Shown here piece by piece: positions 10,442 through 20,230 of a stretch of 64,000 bases of DNA; the first letter of the stretch is position 1; every line of letters starts with the position of its first letter. The translations under genes and the position numbers were made by a program. The notes under the pieces were generated by a model, which saw only the letters and a list, made by a program, of their open reading frames with translations, was not told where the DNA came from and ran no database searches. Source of the stretch: Nigrospora sphaerica (Eukaryota; Ascomycota; Sordariomycetes; Amphisphaeriales; Apiosporaceae); the NCBI GenBank assembly GCA_018287875.1, contig JAGVVL010000002.1, positions 310,001 through 374,000 of the forward strand, written 5' to 3'.

Positions 10442-12100
10442 CTACTCGGCAGGCCGCAGGCCCCGCAGGGTGATGCAGGCGCGCACCGAGACGCCCGAGC
10501 CGAGGTCGAAGTTCTCCTCCTTCGTCATGCTGGGGGCGCTCAGGACTTGGTCGAAGGGGACCTCGACGGAGCCCGTCTCGTCCTTCTTGTTGAGCAGCGT
10601 CAGGCGGAAGGGCTGGCTACTGCGGGTGGCCATCTGGGCCGCCGTCACGGGCACGGTAAAGGCCTGGTCGAAGGCGGGGTTGAAGATATCGACGCCGGGG
10701 CTGTACGACTTGGCGGGCGTGGCGAACTCGCGGTCGCCCCAGGCGACGCGCAGGCTCGGCTGCAGCTCGTCGCGCTGGCCCTGCAGGTTGGACACGCTGG
10801 CCACAAGCACCGTGGCGAGCGCGACGACACGGCCGTCGTCCTCACCTTGGGCCTCACCCGCCGCCGCCGAAACCAGCTCGGCGTCGTCGACCAGGTTGAG
10901 GAAGCGCCCGCGCACCACGACGATGGACTCGGTGGCCTCGCCTTCGTGCGTCAGCCGCAGCTCCTGCTCGCCGCCCGCGAGAAGGAGCTCGCGCACCGTG
11001 GTACGAGCGATGCCGATGTCGTCGTCGCCCACGAGGTCGGCGTCGTCCACGTCGATCAAGATCTCCTGTTCGTGGTCGGCCACGAGGAAGTCGTGCGTCT
11101 CGTTCCATTCGGGCTCGGGCGTATCCTTCTTGACCGACGTCTCCCACTTCTCGCCGGCGCCCATCGAGACGCTGCAGAAGCAGTCGGGAACGTCCTTGAC
11201 GATTTTCTCGATGAAACGCTTCACGGCCGACGACTTCTTGCGTCCTTTGATACCGCTGGCTCGCACAACCGTCAGCCGCAGCGTACCCACCGGCGGCATG
11301 TATGTGCGGAAGAAGTCGTTGTTGGCGTCCAGCTTGACGAGGAAGCGGTTCGGCAACACGGCCATGGACGAGATGACGCCCATGATGCACTTGCGGATCG
11401 TCTTGGCCACCAGGAAGTGGTCAGCGATATCGGCGGCATCGGTGAAGTCGAGCTCCAGCGACGGCTCGTTGATGAAAGCGACTTGGGCAGCCCCGATCTG
11501 CGGGTTTCTCTGTCAGCGTGCCCAGCAAGGTGGGGTTTGGCGGGTTTTCCGGCATTTCATACCAGCGGGATGATATTGGTCAGAGGGGCGAGCAGGACCG
11601 ACAGGCGGCCCTTGAGGTGGACTTTTTCTATGCCCTGGGATAGTAGGTGTCGAGTCAGCCTTCCGTTTCAGACTAGGGGCCATGCGATCCATTCCGGGGT
11701 GTTCTTGGTACCATCTTAGGAATCATTTTCCCGTCCAGCTCAATGTCGCTCTTCCCCTCCCACACGATGTCCATGTCCAGCTTGATGCCGCCGTGGTCCG
11801 TCTTGTGGACGTCGACGCCGGCAATGAAGAGCGGCACGGCCCCGAGATCAATCTTGGAGAAGCGCAGGCTCGCGAGAGGGCCGGGCAGCATGGAGGCGAA
11901 CATGGGCTCGACGATGTCCTTGACCATCCTGCTGCCGGCGACATTGATGTTGGGCCACAGCTGGGCGATGATGTCGTTCAGGAAGCCTGGCGGGGGGGTC
12001 AGTCGACCGACGGCTTGTGGCTTGAACGGAAGGGCAGGGTCCAGATACCAGCACGCTCCATCCCCTGGGTCTCGGTCAATTTCTCGTGCAGGCTCGCCAT
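10442..12100 (-). CDS. SMP domain plus C2 domain protein (synaptotagmin-like lipid transfer family)
   Basis: Four exons joined in phase: 12100-12049, 11986-11712, 11634-11563, 11497-10442; 484 residues. The short N-terminus leads straight into an SMP-type region (about residues 18-190, starting FLNDIIAQLWPNINVAGSRM and including PGPLASLRFSKIDLG), the tubular lipid-binding fold of extended synaptotagmins and tricalbins. A C2 domain follows (about 204-320, GTLRLTVVRASGIKGRK) with an acidic cluster DVDDADLVGDDDIG that could bind calcium. The C-terminal 150 residues resemble a second, degenerate C2. Such proteins move lipids at ER contact sites. Unlike tricalbins there is no N-terminal membrane hairpin, so membrane attachment would need the C2 domains or partners. 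I know no gene symbol for this short form. Confidence 0.75.
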
Positions 12101-14308
12101 GGTGACGACAGTGGGATGGTACGGGTGGTGGTTGGCGGTTTATGGGGGGTAAAGGAGTTCAAGAAACGGGAGGGGCATTGGATCTGGGCTGCGGAAGAGT
12201 TGCTGGCCTTTATTTACTTACTACCTAGCTTGAGGGGGAAGAGGAGGAGGAGGCCTCGGCGAGAAGTAAACAAACGAACACACATGCTCATTGGCTGCCC
12301 CGTCATAGCGGTGTCACGCCAGCGCGTGTATGACTGGGGTGCATGACGTCAGGGTTCGATCCGTGGCAGTTCACGAGTGGCTTGGTAGAATGGATGTTTG
12401 GCCTGGGGCGCTGCCAAATCTTGGAAGCTAGACGGTCGCTGGACGTTCGCTGGTTCGATGGTGAGAGGAAGCAGCTAACGAAGAAAGGGACTGATGTGCC
12501 CCTCATCAGCTCCTCAATCCGACCCTTGACGTGCCCCTCAGCTCCTCAATCCAGCCCCTGATGTGCCCCTCACTTTCCCTCCCTCCCACAGCTAGCCAAA
12601 CGCTAAACATAGTATGACCCATGCTTATGGGTACCGATGGATCCCTGCCTGCCTCCAGCTGCGTACAGCTACGAAATACAAGTAGCCATCGGGTTCCACG
12701 AATACCCATCCGTTATGGAGAAACCTCGTTGCTGGTCCGTACGAAGTCACAACCTTTTGGCGCGATACCGGATTGGGAACAAGGCCTCGCCCGCTGCCTG
12801 CAACGTCAAACCGTCCCGATTCCGACTCCCAAAAGCGAGGGCGGGTCAAACCTACCTATTACCTGGACAGGAAGCATATGGCCATTCGCAGCAGACGAGT
12901 CACTGACTCAGTACTACGCCTCACTTTGCATCGGCTGCCGGCTGGCAAAGGTGGCATGAGTTGGCTGCCAGCGAACGGCTTCCATGTGGTAGATGACGGA
13001 GGGGAGATCAAGAGATAGCGAGCAATACGATAACCAGATCCCAACGTTGCTTCAATTTTATAGGGCAAAATAACCCGATACAAACAGATATCCAGTCAAC
13101 CATGGCTCAATGTCTCGCTCCGCTCTCCCATAACCCGCTTGATTCTGACACATTCTCCGTCCAACCCACCGCCCACATAAGACTGTAGCGACTTCAGAGC
13201 GTTTTATGTTTCACGTCAGGAGGAAAACAGTTCCGGACCTAACAGCTCCATCTTTGGGCACACGGGCGCCACTGCCTGCAAAATCTGACTCCAATGCGGG
13301 TCGTTGTTGTTTTGTCGCAAATGAACGAATCGGTGCCCTGAAGGGGACCGTGGTCTTATCCGAGTCAGGGCTGGATCCACAACTCCAGAGAGCACCGCTA
13401 TGTAAGTCGTACTCAGTCGGTAAGGTTATCTGTAGAAGTCTTCGAGGTCAGAAGAGGCTTACCTGATTTTGAATAGCTGGGAAAAGGCACTGACGATGGG
13501 CCTGACGTGGATCATGATTGGAAGTCACCCACTGTTGAGAGAGCACTGTACATGCGATGCGCATCCACCGTCGGTGTTTTCGGGTTCGAGGCCTTGCGGG
13601 GAATCCGGAAAGAAGCAAGTATACCTGGGCTGGGCGCGCGGTCTGGGCTTCCATAGTTGCCAAATGCCCTCTTGATATTCCTGAACATGATGGACTAGGC
13701 AGTCATGATGGGGGTGAGACGTCCAGTATGTGGGGGGCCCAGCAGTGTTGCGGACGGTGAGCCTGGGCCATGAAAAGGACGCATCCGGACGTGATGGAGT
13801 TCCGCTGAGTTCGACCCGGAAGACCGCATATTGAAATGGCTGTTTGACCAGGCCCGACCTCCCACCCCCCGGCTGGACCCAAGGGAAATCGGGGGTGCTG
13901 GAAATTGCCAGCCAGCGGTCAGCCGCGCAGAATTCGTGCCAGAAGGTTCCCAATGACGTTTTTTTGTTTTTGTGGGGAGCTCTTGCGACCCCGTCTATCG
14001 TGTGGCTCTCCGAAGCACACGTCTTGTCCACCCTAACGACCGCACGCGAACCGGCGGCCGAAAGTGTGACGGCGGGAGGAGCCTCCGCAAGGTCCAGACT
14101 GGCAGGAGTTCCGACTCAAAGAGGCCGCCCAGAAGTTGGCATATGAGCCGGAACGCTAGTTTGAACCCTACGAGGGCCAACTCCCGAAGTGCCTTCGGAA
14201 AGAGAGACCACACGTACTTGAAGAAGAAGACGGGGCCGCAGCTCACGACCACAGCCATGGAAGCCAACTAGCCGGCTGGCCGCCGGCCGTACCACTCAAC
14301 TAGTCCCT
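12101..14308. other. Gene-poor region
   Basis: 2.2 kb upstream of the SMP-C2 gene. The nearest few hundred bases are presumably its promoter. The longest open frame (minus strand, about 13525-14031) lacks an ATG near its start and has no recognisable domain. A 30-35 bp tandem repeat is present at 12493-12573. No RNA gene or transposon protein was seen. Confidence 0.4.
12493..12573. repeat. Imperfect 32-35 bp tandem repeat
   Basis: Two and a half units: 12493-12527, 12528-12559 and a partial 12560-12573, each starting GATGTGCCCCTCA or GACGTGCCCCTCA and containing GCTCCTCAATCC. Non-coding context. Confidence 0.85.
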
Positions 14309-15039
14309 GTATATTACGTCAGCACACAAGAGGACGGAATTGACGAGAAGTCACAAAACACCCAGTGCCGAAGGGGAACCGAAGGAAACTGGGAAATACC
14401 ATTGTTGATGGATAAAAATGATTAAGTGTTGAGTAGGGAGAGAAGGGGAAGAAAAGAATTAGCATGTGATGTCGCCCTGGCATCCTGAGAGACGATTCAT
14501 GAAGAGAAAACGAGAAGAAGATCCATGAGGAGAGAAAGAGAAGAAGATGCATGGGGAGAGAAGGGGAAGAAAATTCAGGACGAGAATCCGGCGGTTGAAA
14601 GAAATAGGTAGCCAACAGCTGAAGCACAGATTCACCCATACTGGAAGTTGCACTGATATTGAGACCGGGCCGGGGCTCTTACGTAAGCCTTGATCAAGGG
14701 TTTGCACAAGTATAAGTTAGGCTTCGGTAGTCCAGTTCATAGCTAGAGCGACAGCGCGCTTTTCCCTCCTTTTAATACACTGCTACTCTTACTACGGCAC
14801 TTCAAGCTCATTTTTCGTGACTATTTTGAGCTTCTTTTACTTCCCTACGTTAAGGATCATCTCGATCAACGATATCCTCACCTGATTGTCCCTTGGGATC
14901 GACCTCACGGCCGTGTCTTTCCACCAGACTCCCTACAGTTTGGGGTTTCTTGGTTCCAATATGCCTTCTTCTCAAGCCGCCTCGGATTGGGAAGTTGCCG
15001 TCCTTGTCCATGAAATGAGAGTAGGAAGACCCGTTATCA
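14309..15039 (+). mobile_element. Candidate LTR relic of a Ty3/gypsy-type retrotransposon
   Basis: The segment begins TGTATATTACGTCAGC and ends TTATCA, matching the 5'-TG...CA-3' LTR convention, and is followed two bases later by TGGTAGCAAC at 15042. TGGTAGC is the complement of the initiator tRNA-Met 3' end (GCTACCA), the primer site used by many fungal LTR elements. Inside, a TATA-like GTATAAG (about 14710) precedes a pyrimidine-rich leader (14760-14840). Beyond the primer site no gag or pol protein is recognisable, and no second LTR copy was found, so the element is a truncated relic if real. Boundaries are inferred; no target-site duplication could be identified. Confidence 0.4.
14430..14580. 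repeat. Purine-rich imperfect repeats
   Basis: Several copies of GAGAGAAGGGGAAGAAAA-like and GAGAAGAAGATGCATG-like segments, for example at about 14438 and 14552, lying within the candidate LTR. They look like local slippage repeats. Confidence 0.7.
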
Positions 15040-15041
15040 TT

Positions 15042-15051
15042 TGGTAGCAAC
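15042..15051 (+). other. Primer-binding-site-like sequence (tRNA-iMet)
   Basis: TGGTAGCAAC directly after a CA-ending segment. The first seven bases complement the 3' end of initiator tRNA-Met including CCA. A seven-base match is short; the support comes from its position after the LTR-like segment. Confidence 0.4.
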
Positions 15052-15710
15052 TACTCGTTGACCGATAGGCGAAATCGTCCCTGCTATGCACATATACGAA
15101 TAGAAGTCCCGAAGTCACGTGGTCGTCCCTTTCCATCCAATACTCCCACGACAAGGACTCCTTTCTTTTTGCAAACCAAAAGTAGAAGGTCCTGCTGACG
15201 CACTGCGCCCCAAGTTTTAATGGGGGTAGTGTGAGAAAATTGATTGAAGAGGTAAGACCTTCAGTCTTTAGGTGGAAGGGGCTCTCGTTCTCGCGCCTGG
15301 CAACAGAAAGGAACCAGAGCTACATGTGGTGCCATGGGGTTCCGGTGGCGTTCTTTTGATGTTTCCTTTTGAATTTCAGTGTGCCATTCCTCAGCAACCC
15401 TAGTGCATACCTAGGCAGGTAAGTGAGTAGCTCTACCTCTATGAGGTCGTATTACACAACCATTTTTCGATGTGAGATGTAGGGTCGATCACGTGCCCAA
15501 CACCCGAATTATTGCTCCCTAGTGCCCAAACCAACGCAGCCATGCCGAGGAAGTACCTAAGTGCCTTGACAAGTAAGAGGCAAGTACTTGTTTATATTCG
15601 CCCCTTTTTTTTCTCCCCTTCCCCTTCCTCGTTCGTCTACACCATCTCACCTATCAAATTCGTTGCGACACTTGTATACCTATTCACCACAAAACCACGA
15701 TCATGGTACG
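15052..15710. other. Intergenic stretch after the LTR relic
   Basis: About 660 bp with no recognisable gag/pol coding sequence and no protein-like open frame. A C/T-rich leader-like tract (15598-15660) precedes the ATG of the broken gene that follows. Confidence 0.4.
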
Positions 15711-16631
15711 ATGCCTCCGCATTCAGGTACAATACGCTGTCAGCTGATAAATTCCTTGCAGGACTTTCTTCAAGAACTCGGTAGAGAAGAGCCCTACCGG
15801 GTAAAACCCCTCATATGGAGGTTAGCTGTATTGGGGTTATATGGAGTCGTGGCTTCTGGCGACCGACTGCTAGCAGCCAAGAGGGACGCGGCCTTGGAAA
15901 AAGTACCCGCCAGGGTCCTTATCGCCTGCATCCTCGCTGGAAACTATGGAGCCTGGGGCCAGTGGAAAGCAGAGACATTGGGGCCCATGTACTTCCACCA
16001 CGGGTGGCCACGCCCCACGGGCCTCGTGAGTCGCGCCCGGGAGCTGCTCGTGTGCACCGCCGTCGCCGCCGCTTTCGGCGGCTGCTTCCTCTCGGACGAG
16101 GGCAAAGGACGACTGGGGCGGCGGTTCCGCCAGCTCACGTCGTGGCGCGGGGCACGGCGCTTTGCCGTCGTCGCCGCGTGGTCCTCGCCCTGGGCTACCA
16201 CGGCCTTCTGCGCCTCGCCGGCGCCCTCAGTCGCGCCTCGCCGGCGCCCTCAGTCGCACCTCGGTGCCCGAGGCCCTTTTCGACTGCTTCGTCGCGACGC
16301 TCATGGACCAACTCCTCGACTTGGGTATCTGTTCCGCCCTACCGCCGTATTTCAACGTGTTCTCCGTGTGCGGCTTCAACTACGGCGCGCCCAGCGACGA
16401 TGGCTCGTTCCCGTCGAGAAAGCGAATCGGCCTCTGCGACTGGATCGCCGATCTCATCTTTTCGTTTCTAGGCGACGCCGTTGTGGCGGCGAGAGTGAGC
16501 TCCTACGTGCTGGCCGGACCCAACCAGGGTGGCGCCGTGCGGGCATCTTCTTGACCCACGCCGTGGCCAGTGTGTGCGCCGCTTGCTCGGTCGGGGGCTT
16601 CATAGACGTGCTGGAGGCAGACGAGCCATGA
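15711..16631 (+). pseudogene. Broken gene for a probable membrane protein, three frame lesions
   Basis: ATG at 15711 opens a frame with coding-like composition (MPPHSGTIRC...) up to about 16178. There the protein-like reading continues one frame over (VVLALGYHGLLRLAGALSR), as if one G had been lost from GCG-GTG. A perfect 23-bp tandem duplication (16212-16234, 16235-16257) shifts the frame again into TSVPEALFDCFVATLMDQ and onward. Near 16541-16543 a GGG run appears one G short, after which the first frame resumes (GIFLTHAVASVCAACSVGG) to a TGA at 16629. An intact version would be about 300 residues with several hydrophobic segments. I do not recognise the family. The lesions could be real decay or assembly indels; the 23-bp duplication is hard to explain as a base-calling error. 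Confidence 0.6.
16212..16257. repeat. Perfect 23-bp tandem duplication inside the broken gene
   Basis: Two identical 23-bp units, GCCTCGCCGGCGCCCTCAGT followed by CGC, back to back. 23 is not a multiple of three. Removing one copy joins two protein-like reading frames. Confidence 0.95.
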
Positions 16632-16981
16632 TACCCGACATGGGCCTCGATCCTCCGCCGTGTCCCAACAGCTCCAGGAAATTTGCATTTTAGTTCAGTC
16701 CCACCAGTACACCAGTTCCTTGGACGAGACCCAACATCGCACAATGCCAAGAGAACAAGGAATGAAGGAGTTCCAATACCGGTGGGCATTTTCAATTACA
16801 GGGTATATTCCGGTCTATGCATCCGCACGCCATGCCAGGAAGCCAACGTGGAGTGGACGAAGTAGTTATCGTGGCTGGAACCCTACAGGTTCCCGGGCTT
16901 TACCCCCCCCGCTTCCGGTCTCTCTGTGAGGGCCAGAGGTGCAAGCAGTCCAAAATCAAGAAAGGGGCTTTTTTTTTCTCT
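16632..16981. other. Convergent 3' intergenic region
   Basis: 350 bp between the end of the broken gene and the phosphate permease stop codon. No gene or structured element seen. Confidence 0.4.
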
Positions 16982-18988
16982 CTACACGCCCATGCCCCAG
17001 CGCGGGGCGTGGATGATAAAGGCCATGAGAAGACCTGAGATAATGCCCGCGCAGGGCAGCGTGACGATCCAGCCACTGTAGATCCAGGCGATCATGCGCC
17101 AGTTAAGGGCACGCCAGTCGCCATTGCAGAGACCGACACCAACGACGGCGCCCGTGATGCACTGCGTGGTGGAGACGGGGAGTTCTATAGGGGGGATGTG
17201 GTTAGTTTCGCCGGGCTAGAGAGAGAGTGTGTGTGTGTGAGAGAAGGGGGGGTGGGTCAGTGAGTGTGTGTGCGTTTCTTTGTTTTTTTGGGGGGGGGGG
17301 GGGGGGGGGGGTTGGAAAAATTCCGTGAAATGATGGAACTTACTGAGGCGAGTGGCAATGATAATGGTAATAGTGCTACCCAGCTCCATGGAGAAGCCAC
17401 GCGAGGGCGATTGCAGCGTGAGCTTGTTGCCCAGGTTGGACATGATGTTGTAGCCGTACGTCCAAAGACCGATGACAATACCAACACCACCAAAGGCGAG
17501 GATCCAGAGGGGCACCTCGGACTTCGAGGGCACTTCGCCTGTCTGCCAAATCTGAAAGATGGTGGCGTAGGGGCCAATGGCGTTCGACACGTCGTTGGCG
17601 CCGTGCACGAAGGAAGCCGTACAAGCCGTCAGGATTTGTAAGAACGTGAACATGAACTCGGCCTTATTGTCGTAGTGGGCGCTGCGCGCGTGCACCTCCT
17701 CAAGGTCGCCCGAGAGGACGTCCTTCTGGCCTTGCGCGCTGACAATGTCGCGGTCGACTCCACGGAAAAGGGCGTATTTGACCCACCAGAACAAGACTGC
17801 CCCCGAGAAGAGCGAGCCTTCGGGCTTGGGACCAACGAGAGATTTATACGGTCGGGCGGCGTTACTGGGGGCGGGCTCGGTCTGGTGTTCACCGGACCCA
17901 TTCGACTGGTTCTCCGAGTCGAGCGTCGCGTCCATCACCTTCTTCTCCGCTGCCGTCCGCTGGCCCGCACTCGCCTCCTCGTCGCGATGGCCGTTCGTAG
18001 CGGTGCGGCGCTCTTGAACCTCCTCCCGCGTCAGGTGGCCCTCGTAGTAGTTTCGTATTGGGCCACCAAAGTCGGCCGGGGGCGGGGGGACCGGGCCACG
18101 CTTCAGCAGCATGGGGCCGTAGGGAAGATGGTACCAGCGCAGCTGCCAGTCCTCGACGATGACAACGCGGTAGATCCAGGGGAGAAGGAAGGTAGACATC
18201 AGCAGAGCAAATGCAGCACCCGAGCCCACGATAGTACCGGCAACCTGGGGATCCGTCAGGGTAATCTTGTAGCTGCCTCCCTTCCACAGCAGAAGCATCA
18301 CCAGCAACGAAGAGGTGAGCCAGAAGTACATCGGGATGGCGACGAAGGCCATCTTGACCGGGTCCTTGCGCAGCATAACACAATACTTGGTGATGGTGAA
18401 GAGTATAGCAGCAAAACAACCCGCCAGGGCAGGCGCAATAATCCAGCCCAGGAAGACCTGCACAACACCGCCGTTGATCAGATCCGTGCCCGAGCCTCCG
18501 CTGGCGACCCAGGTGACGCCACCGGCGCCGAGCGAGGCGACACCCATGCCGATGACGCCACCCATGATGGAATGCGTGGTAGATACGGGCATGCCGATTC
18601 GGGTGGCGAGCGTAAGCCAGATGGAGGAACCGATGACGGCGCACATCATGCCGAGCATGAGCACTGAGGGCTCGGCTTTGAAACGGTCCGTCTGGACTAT
18701 CTTGGTCCGAATCGTGTCTGCGACACGGGCGCCCACGCCCAGCGCACCCGCAAATTCCATAATGGCGGCCAAGACCATGGCCTGGATCAGCGACACGGAC
18801 CGCGATCCCACCGAAGTAGCCCACGAGTTGGCGACATCGTTGGCACCTGGTGAGCCCGACTGTTAGTCATTGCCCCAATGCCAAACGCGTCCAGGTCGTA
18901 GGCGCTAGCACATACCAATGTTCCACGCATCGAGGAAAGCAAAGATGGTGGCGATTGCGAAGATGTGGTCGAACTGATGGAGAACCAT
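16982..18988 (-). CDS. pho-4: High-affinity Na+/phosphate symporter, PHO-4/PHO89 family
   Basis: Three exons (18988-18916, 18846-17344, 17184-16982) joined in phase; 592 residues, close to the Neurospora PHO-4 permease. The protein has the inverted-repeat PHO4 architecture: an N-terminal block starting MVLHQFDHIFAIATIFAFLDAWNIG and containing the GANDVANS signature (about residues 25-32), a large hydrophilic central loop (about 280-400) rich in Glu/Ser, and a C-terminal block with the second signature GANDVSNAIGPYA (about 443-455). The last exon supplies LPVSTTQC and the final membrane helices. It imports phosphate with sodium at the plasma membrane and in Neurospora is induced on phosphate starvation through NUC-1, which binds CACGTG-type sites. 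The gene is preceded by a long gene-poor region. Orthology to pho-4 is by recognition of the N-terminus and signatures. Confidence 0.93.
17185..17343 (-). other. Second intron of the phosphate permease gene, with a 22-nt homopolymer
   Basis: 159-nt intron with GTAAGT donor, CTAAC branch site and CTATAG acceptor. It contains an uninterrupted 22-G run on the + strand (17290-17311), a 22-C run in the transcript, plus CA repeats and CT repeats that form a very long pyrimidine-rich stretch ahead of the acceptor. Confidence 0.9.
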
Positions 18989-19745
18989 CGTGTCGGCCTC
19001 GTCCGAAGTCGGGGTTTGAGGGAGCGCGTTATGTCCCACCCTGGCAGTCGATAATGACAGCGAGGTGGTCGCCCAGGTGAAGGATGTCGAGAATCAGCGA
19101 GACTGCAGACGAAATCAAGAAAGGTTGTCATGAGAGGCCCAGATCGCATCACTTATATATCATGGCCACGGCTTCTGGGACCCGGTATGCTACCGCATGC
19201 ATGCGACCACGCTCCGCGGGCGCGAGATGGGCCTGTGGATTCCGGGCCGCTTCGATGCAGCTGCGGCCCAGGGAGGCGAGATAGCTGTCGGAACAGGGAA
19301 AAACAGGCGGAGACCCACGGTCGCCGGGAGCCTGCCTTCATGCTGGCATCCAGTGGAAGGGTCGCTTCCCGGGCAGCGCCGACCAATGGCCACGAGCATA
19401 ACGAGAGCGTGCTGAGCATTGGCACGCTTATTCGTGCCTGGAGAGTCTCTTGGTCTTCTTGGGAACTGCATGCCCAGACCCGAAAGTGGGAGTCGATCCG
19501 AAGGATAGGACGGCGCGGGACTGTGGCCAGGCTGCGGGACGGGGTCCCAGGATGCCAGAATGGGCACACCCCCACCAGCTGGTCAGCATCCTGGCGCAAG
19601 CTGATAATCAGTCTGCTCAGGGTCTGGTCTCAGCTACTCCAGCCGGCGCGGTGCCGCTTACCCGTCAAGTCGGCCGCAAAATGCACGTTTGTGCAGTCCC
19701 GCAAGCTAACCCCCAATCTTGACCGAGCGAGTGACAGGCCGTAGC

Positions 19746-19772
19746 CTCCCAAGCCTCCCAAGCCTCCCAAGC
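19746..19772. repeat. 10-bp tandem repeat
   Basis: About three units of CCTCCCAAGC in a row. Non-coding context. Confidence 0.9.
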
Positions 19773-19803
19773 TTTCTCGGCCGAGAGAGGTTTCCCACAG
19801 GCC

Positions 19804-20208
19804 ATGGCAGTACCGCGCCTTTGGTTCCAAGACGGGCGGGAAGCCAAGCAGCACGAGGTGCGACGAGCTCAAGACGCCGACATAGCAGCGGCAGCGAACG
19901 CGCAGCGCCGAGACAGCAGCCCAGGCGAAGGGTCAATCGGCGATTTCATAGGGCGCTTGGCGATGGCGAAGGATCTGCACGCGGAGTTCGTGAAGATTTC
20001 TCACGCAAGCTGGGCGAGACAGTCCGAAGAGAACTGGATCCACGCAACAGCATTGATTTCCGGGTTTCGAGGCCGTTGTTTGGATGTGTACTTTGACAAG
20101 ACTGTAGTAGCCTTGACTGGCGGCTTGGCTTCAATTTGTATCGCCCGTCTGTGGTCCTCCGTTGGTCCTTTGCTCCAAACTGCAGCTCTTGGCTCTCTCA
20201 GCCAGTGA
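19804..20208 (+). CDS. Weak hypothetical ORF, 134 residues
   Basis: An ATG-started open frame with mixed, not obviously biased, composition and one mildly hydrophobic stretch near the C-terminus (VVALTGGLASICIARLW). No domain is recognised, there is no sign of introns, and it lies in a gene-poor region. It may be a chance frame; kept because it is the longest ATG-started frame in the interval. Confidence 0.15.
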   Translation: MAVPRLWFQDGREAKQHEVRRAQDADIAAAANAQRRDSSPGEGSIGDFIGRLAMAKDLHAEFVKISHASWARQSEENWIHATALISGFRGRCLDVYFDKTVVALTGGLASICIARLWSSVGPLLQTAALGSLSQ

Positions 20209-20224
20209 GAATGCTTAATTCAAC

Positions 20225-20230
20225 CACGTG
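20225..20230. promoter_or_regulatory. CACGTG palindrome, possible NUC-1/PHO4-type site
   Basis: CACGTG is the core bound by the phosphate-starvation bHLH regulators (NUC-1 in Neurospora, Pho4 in yeast). It lies about 1.24 kb upstream of the phosphate permease ATG. A single palindromic hexamer is expected by chance about once every 4 kb, so the link is weak. Confidence 0.2.

Noticed and set aside
12295..12375. tRNA-like box B sequence GGTTCGATCC
   Set aside because: No matching box A at the right distance and no acceptor or anticodon stem could be folded.
13525..14031. 168-codon open frame on the minus strand
   Set aside because: It starts with GTG, has no family resemblance, and no codon bias comparable with real genes here.
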